DNA from: JBQTKD01 sp052386455
Lineage (GTDB): Bacteria > Actinomycetota > Actinomycetes > Sporichthyales > Sporichthyaceae
DNA length: 64,000 nt
Direction: 5' to 3'
Assembly: GCA_052386455.1 (NCBI GenBank)
Contig: JBQTKD010000058.1
Coordinates: 1 to 64,000 of the forward strand
Made by a program: the position numbers and the translations under genes. The notes under the pieces are model-generated. The model saw nothing but the letters and a program-made list of their open reading frames with translations. It did not search any database and was not told where the DNA came from. The stretch's first letter is position 1; each line of letters begins with the position of its first letter. Below, piece by piece: positions 63,729 to 64,000 of the stretch.

Positions 63729-64000
63729 CTACTTCATGAAGTCGGGGACGTCCAGCTCGTCGGGACCGATGGGCTCGGGCTGGCGGCGGAAGGTCTGCTG
63801 CTGGACCGGGACCGACCGAGCCTCGGCGCGTGCCGGCTCGCGGCGCGGTGCCGGCGCGGCCGGGGCGACGTACTCCCACTGCGCCTCCCGCTCGGCGACG
63901 GCGGCCTGGTAGGCCGGGGGCGCCTCGATGAGGTTCTGAACGGGAATCTCGGCCGGGCGGCGGGTCTCGGCGGTCTGGGCGTTGGTCGTCGGCACGTCGT
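63729..64000 (-). CDS. ftsZ: Cell division protein FtsZ, C-terminal part
   Basis: Only the 3' end lies in the window. It shows the disordered C-terminal linker and the conserved terminal peptide ELDVPDFMK, which in FtsZ binds SepF and other partners. The GTPase domain lies beyond the window edge. The sequence reads on without a stop to 64000. Confidence 0.92.
   Translation of the reverse strand, partial: DVPTTNAQTAETRRPAEIPVQNLIEAPPAYQAAVAEREAQWEYVAPAAPAPRREPARAEARSVPVQQQTFRRQPEPIGPDELDVPDFMK

Overview
The window is high-GC DNA from an actinomycete-type bacterium (Actinomycetota). The evidence is a PriA-type HisA with no separate trpF in view, a Wag31/DivIVA next to YggT, SepF, YggS, PgeF and FtsZ, a TraR/DksA-like protein with an H1-like Ala-Lys tail, a mycothiol-type DinB/MDMPI protein, SARP/BTAD and LuxR-type regulators, many GTG starts, and GTGA/ATGA overlaps between genes. 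The core gene order from lgt to ftsZ matches the order I recall from streptomycetes. The genus cannot be read from the sequence.

Layout. From 0 to 10.2 kb, on the minus strand, runs hisI-trpE-(Trp-associated membrane protein)-trpC-trpB-trpA. Lgt lies beyond it, separated from trpA by an insert holding a DHA2-type MFS exporter, a eukaryote-like ML-domain (Npc2-like) secreted protein and an orphan styrene-monooxygenase-like flavoenzyme. A MinD/ParA-like ATPase with a long disordered N-terminus follows at 10.4-12 kb. From 12 to 19 kb is an unusual signalling module: a secreted protein, a Tat/lipoprotein solute-binding protein broken by an 11-bp tandem duplication, a HAMP histidine kinase, a single-domain receiver, a receiver-cyclase-LuxR fusion and a convergent TPR lipoprotein. 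Four copies of a 21-bp dyad motif lie in front of its transcription units. From 19 to 25.5 kb is the his operon hisD-C-B-H-A-F, interrupted by an AAA ATPase gene between hisH and hisA. A LON-domain protein, a DUF2567-like membrane protein, dnaE, a FitAB-type toxin-antitoxin pair, rluD and a UPF0114 protein fill 25.6-34 kb.

From 34 to 53.5 kb lies an accessory block between rluD/UPF0114 and lspA, genes that are usually close together. It holds a large BTAD-AAA-TPR regulator, a secreted beta-propeller protein, a toxin-antitoxin cluster (a RelE remnant, Phd-VapC, MazEF), a short SARP, a PadR operon with twin palindromic operators, cupin and SnoaL-like proteins, and two large LuxR-type ATPase regulators. 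One of these has an N-terminal HTH and has lost its Walker A lysine. The other carries a cyclase remnant and is flanked by two paralogous four-cysteine secreted proteins that share a promoter motif. From 53.5 kb the core resumes: lspA, dksA-like, ileS, a Pro/Ala-rich secreted protein, divIVA (open frame runs through its own terminator), yggT, sepF, yggS, pgeF and the 3' end of ftsZ.

Three families of palindromic intergenic repeats are visible: a GCTGTACAGC element at 5.3 and 63.6 kb, a GTCCGACC hairpin at 25.6 and twice at 62.7 kb, and a GCGTCCGAA hairpin at 4.4 and 22.5 kb. No tRNA, rRNA, CRISPR array or transposase was seen.
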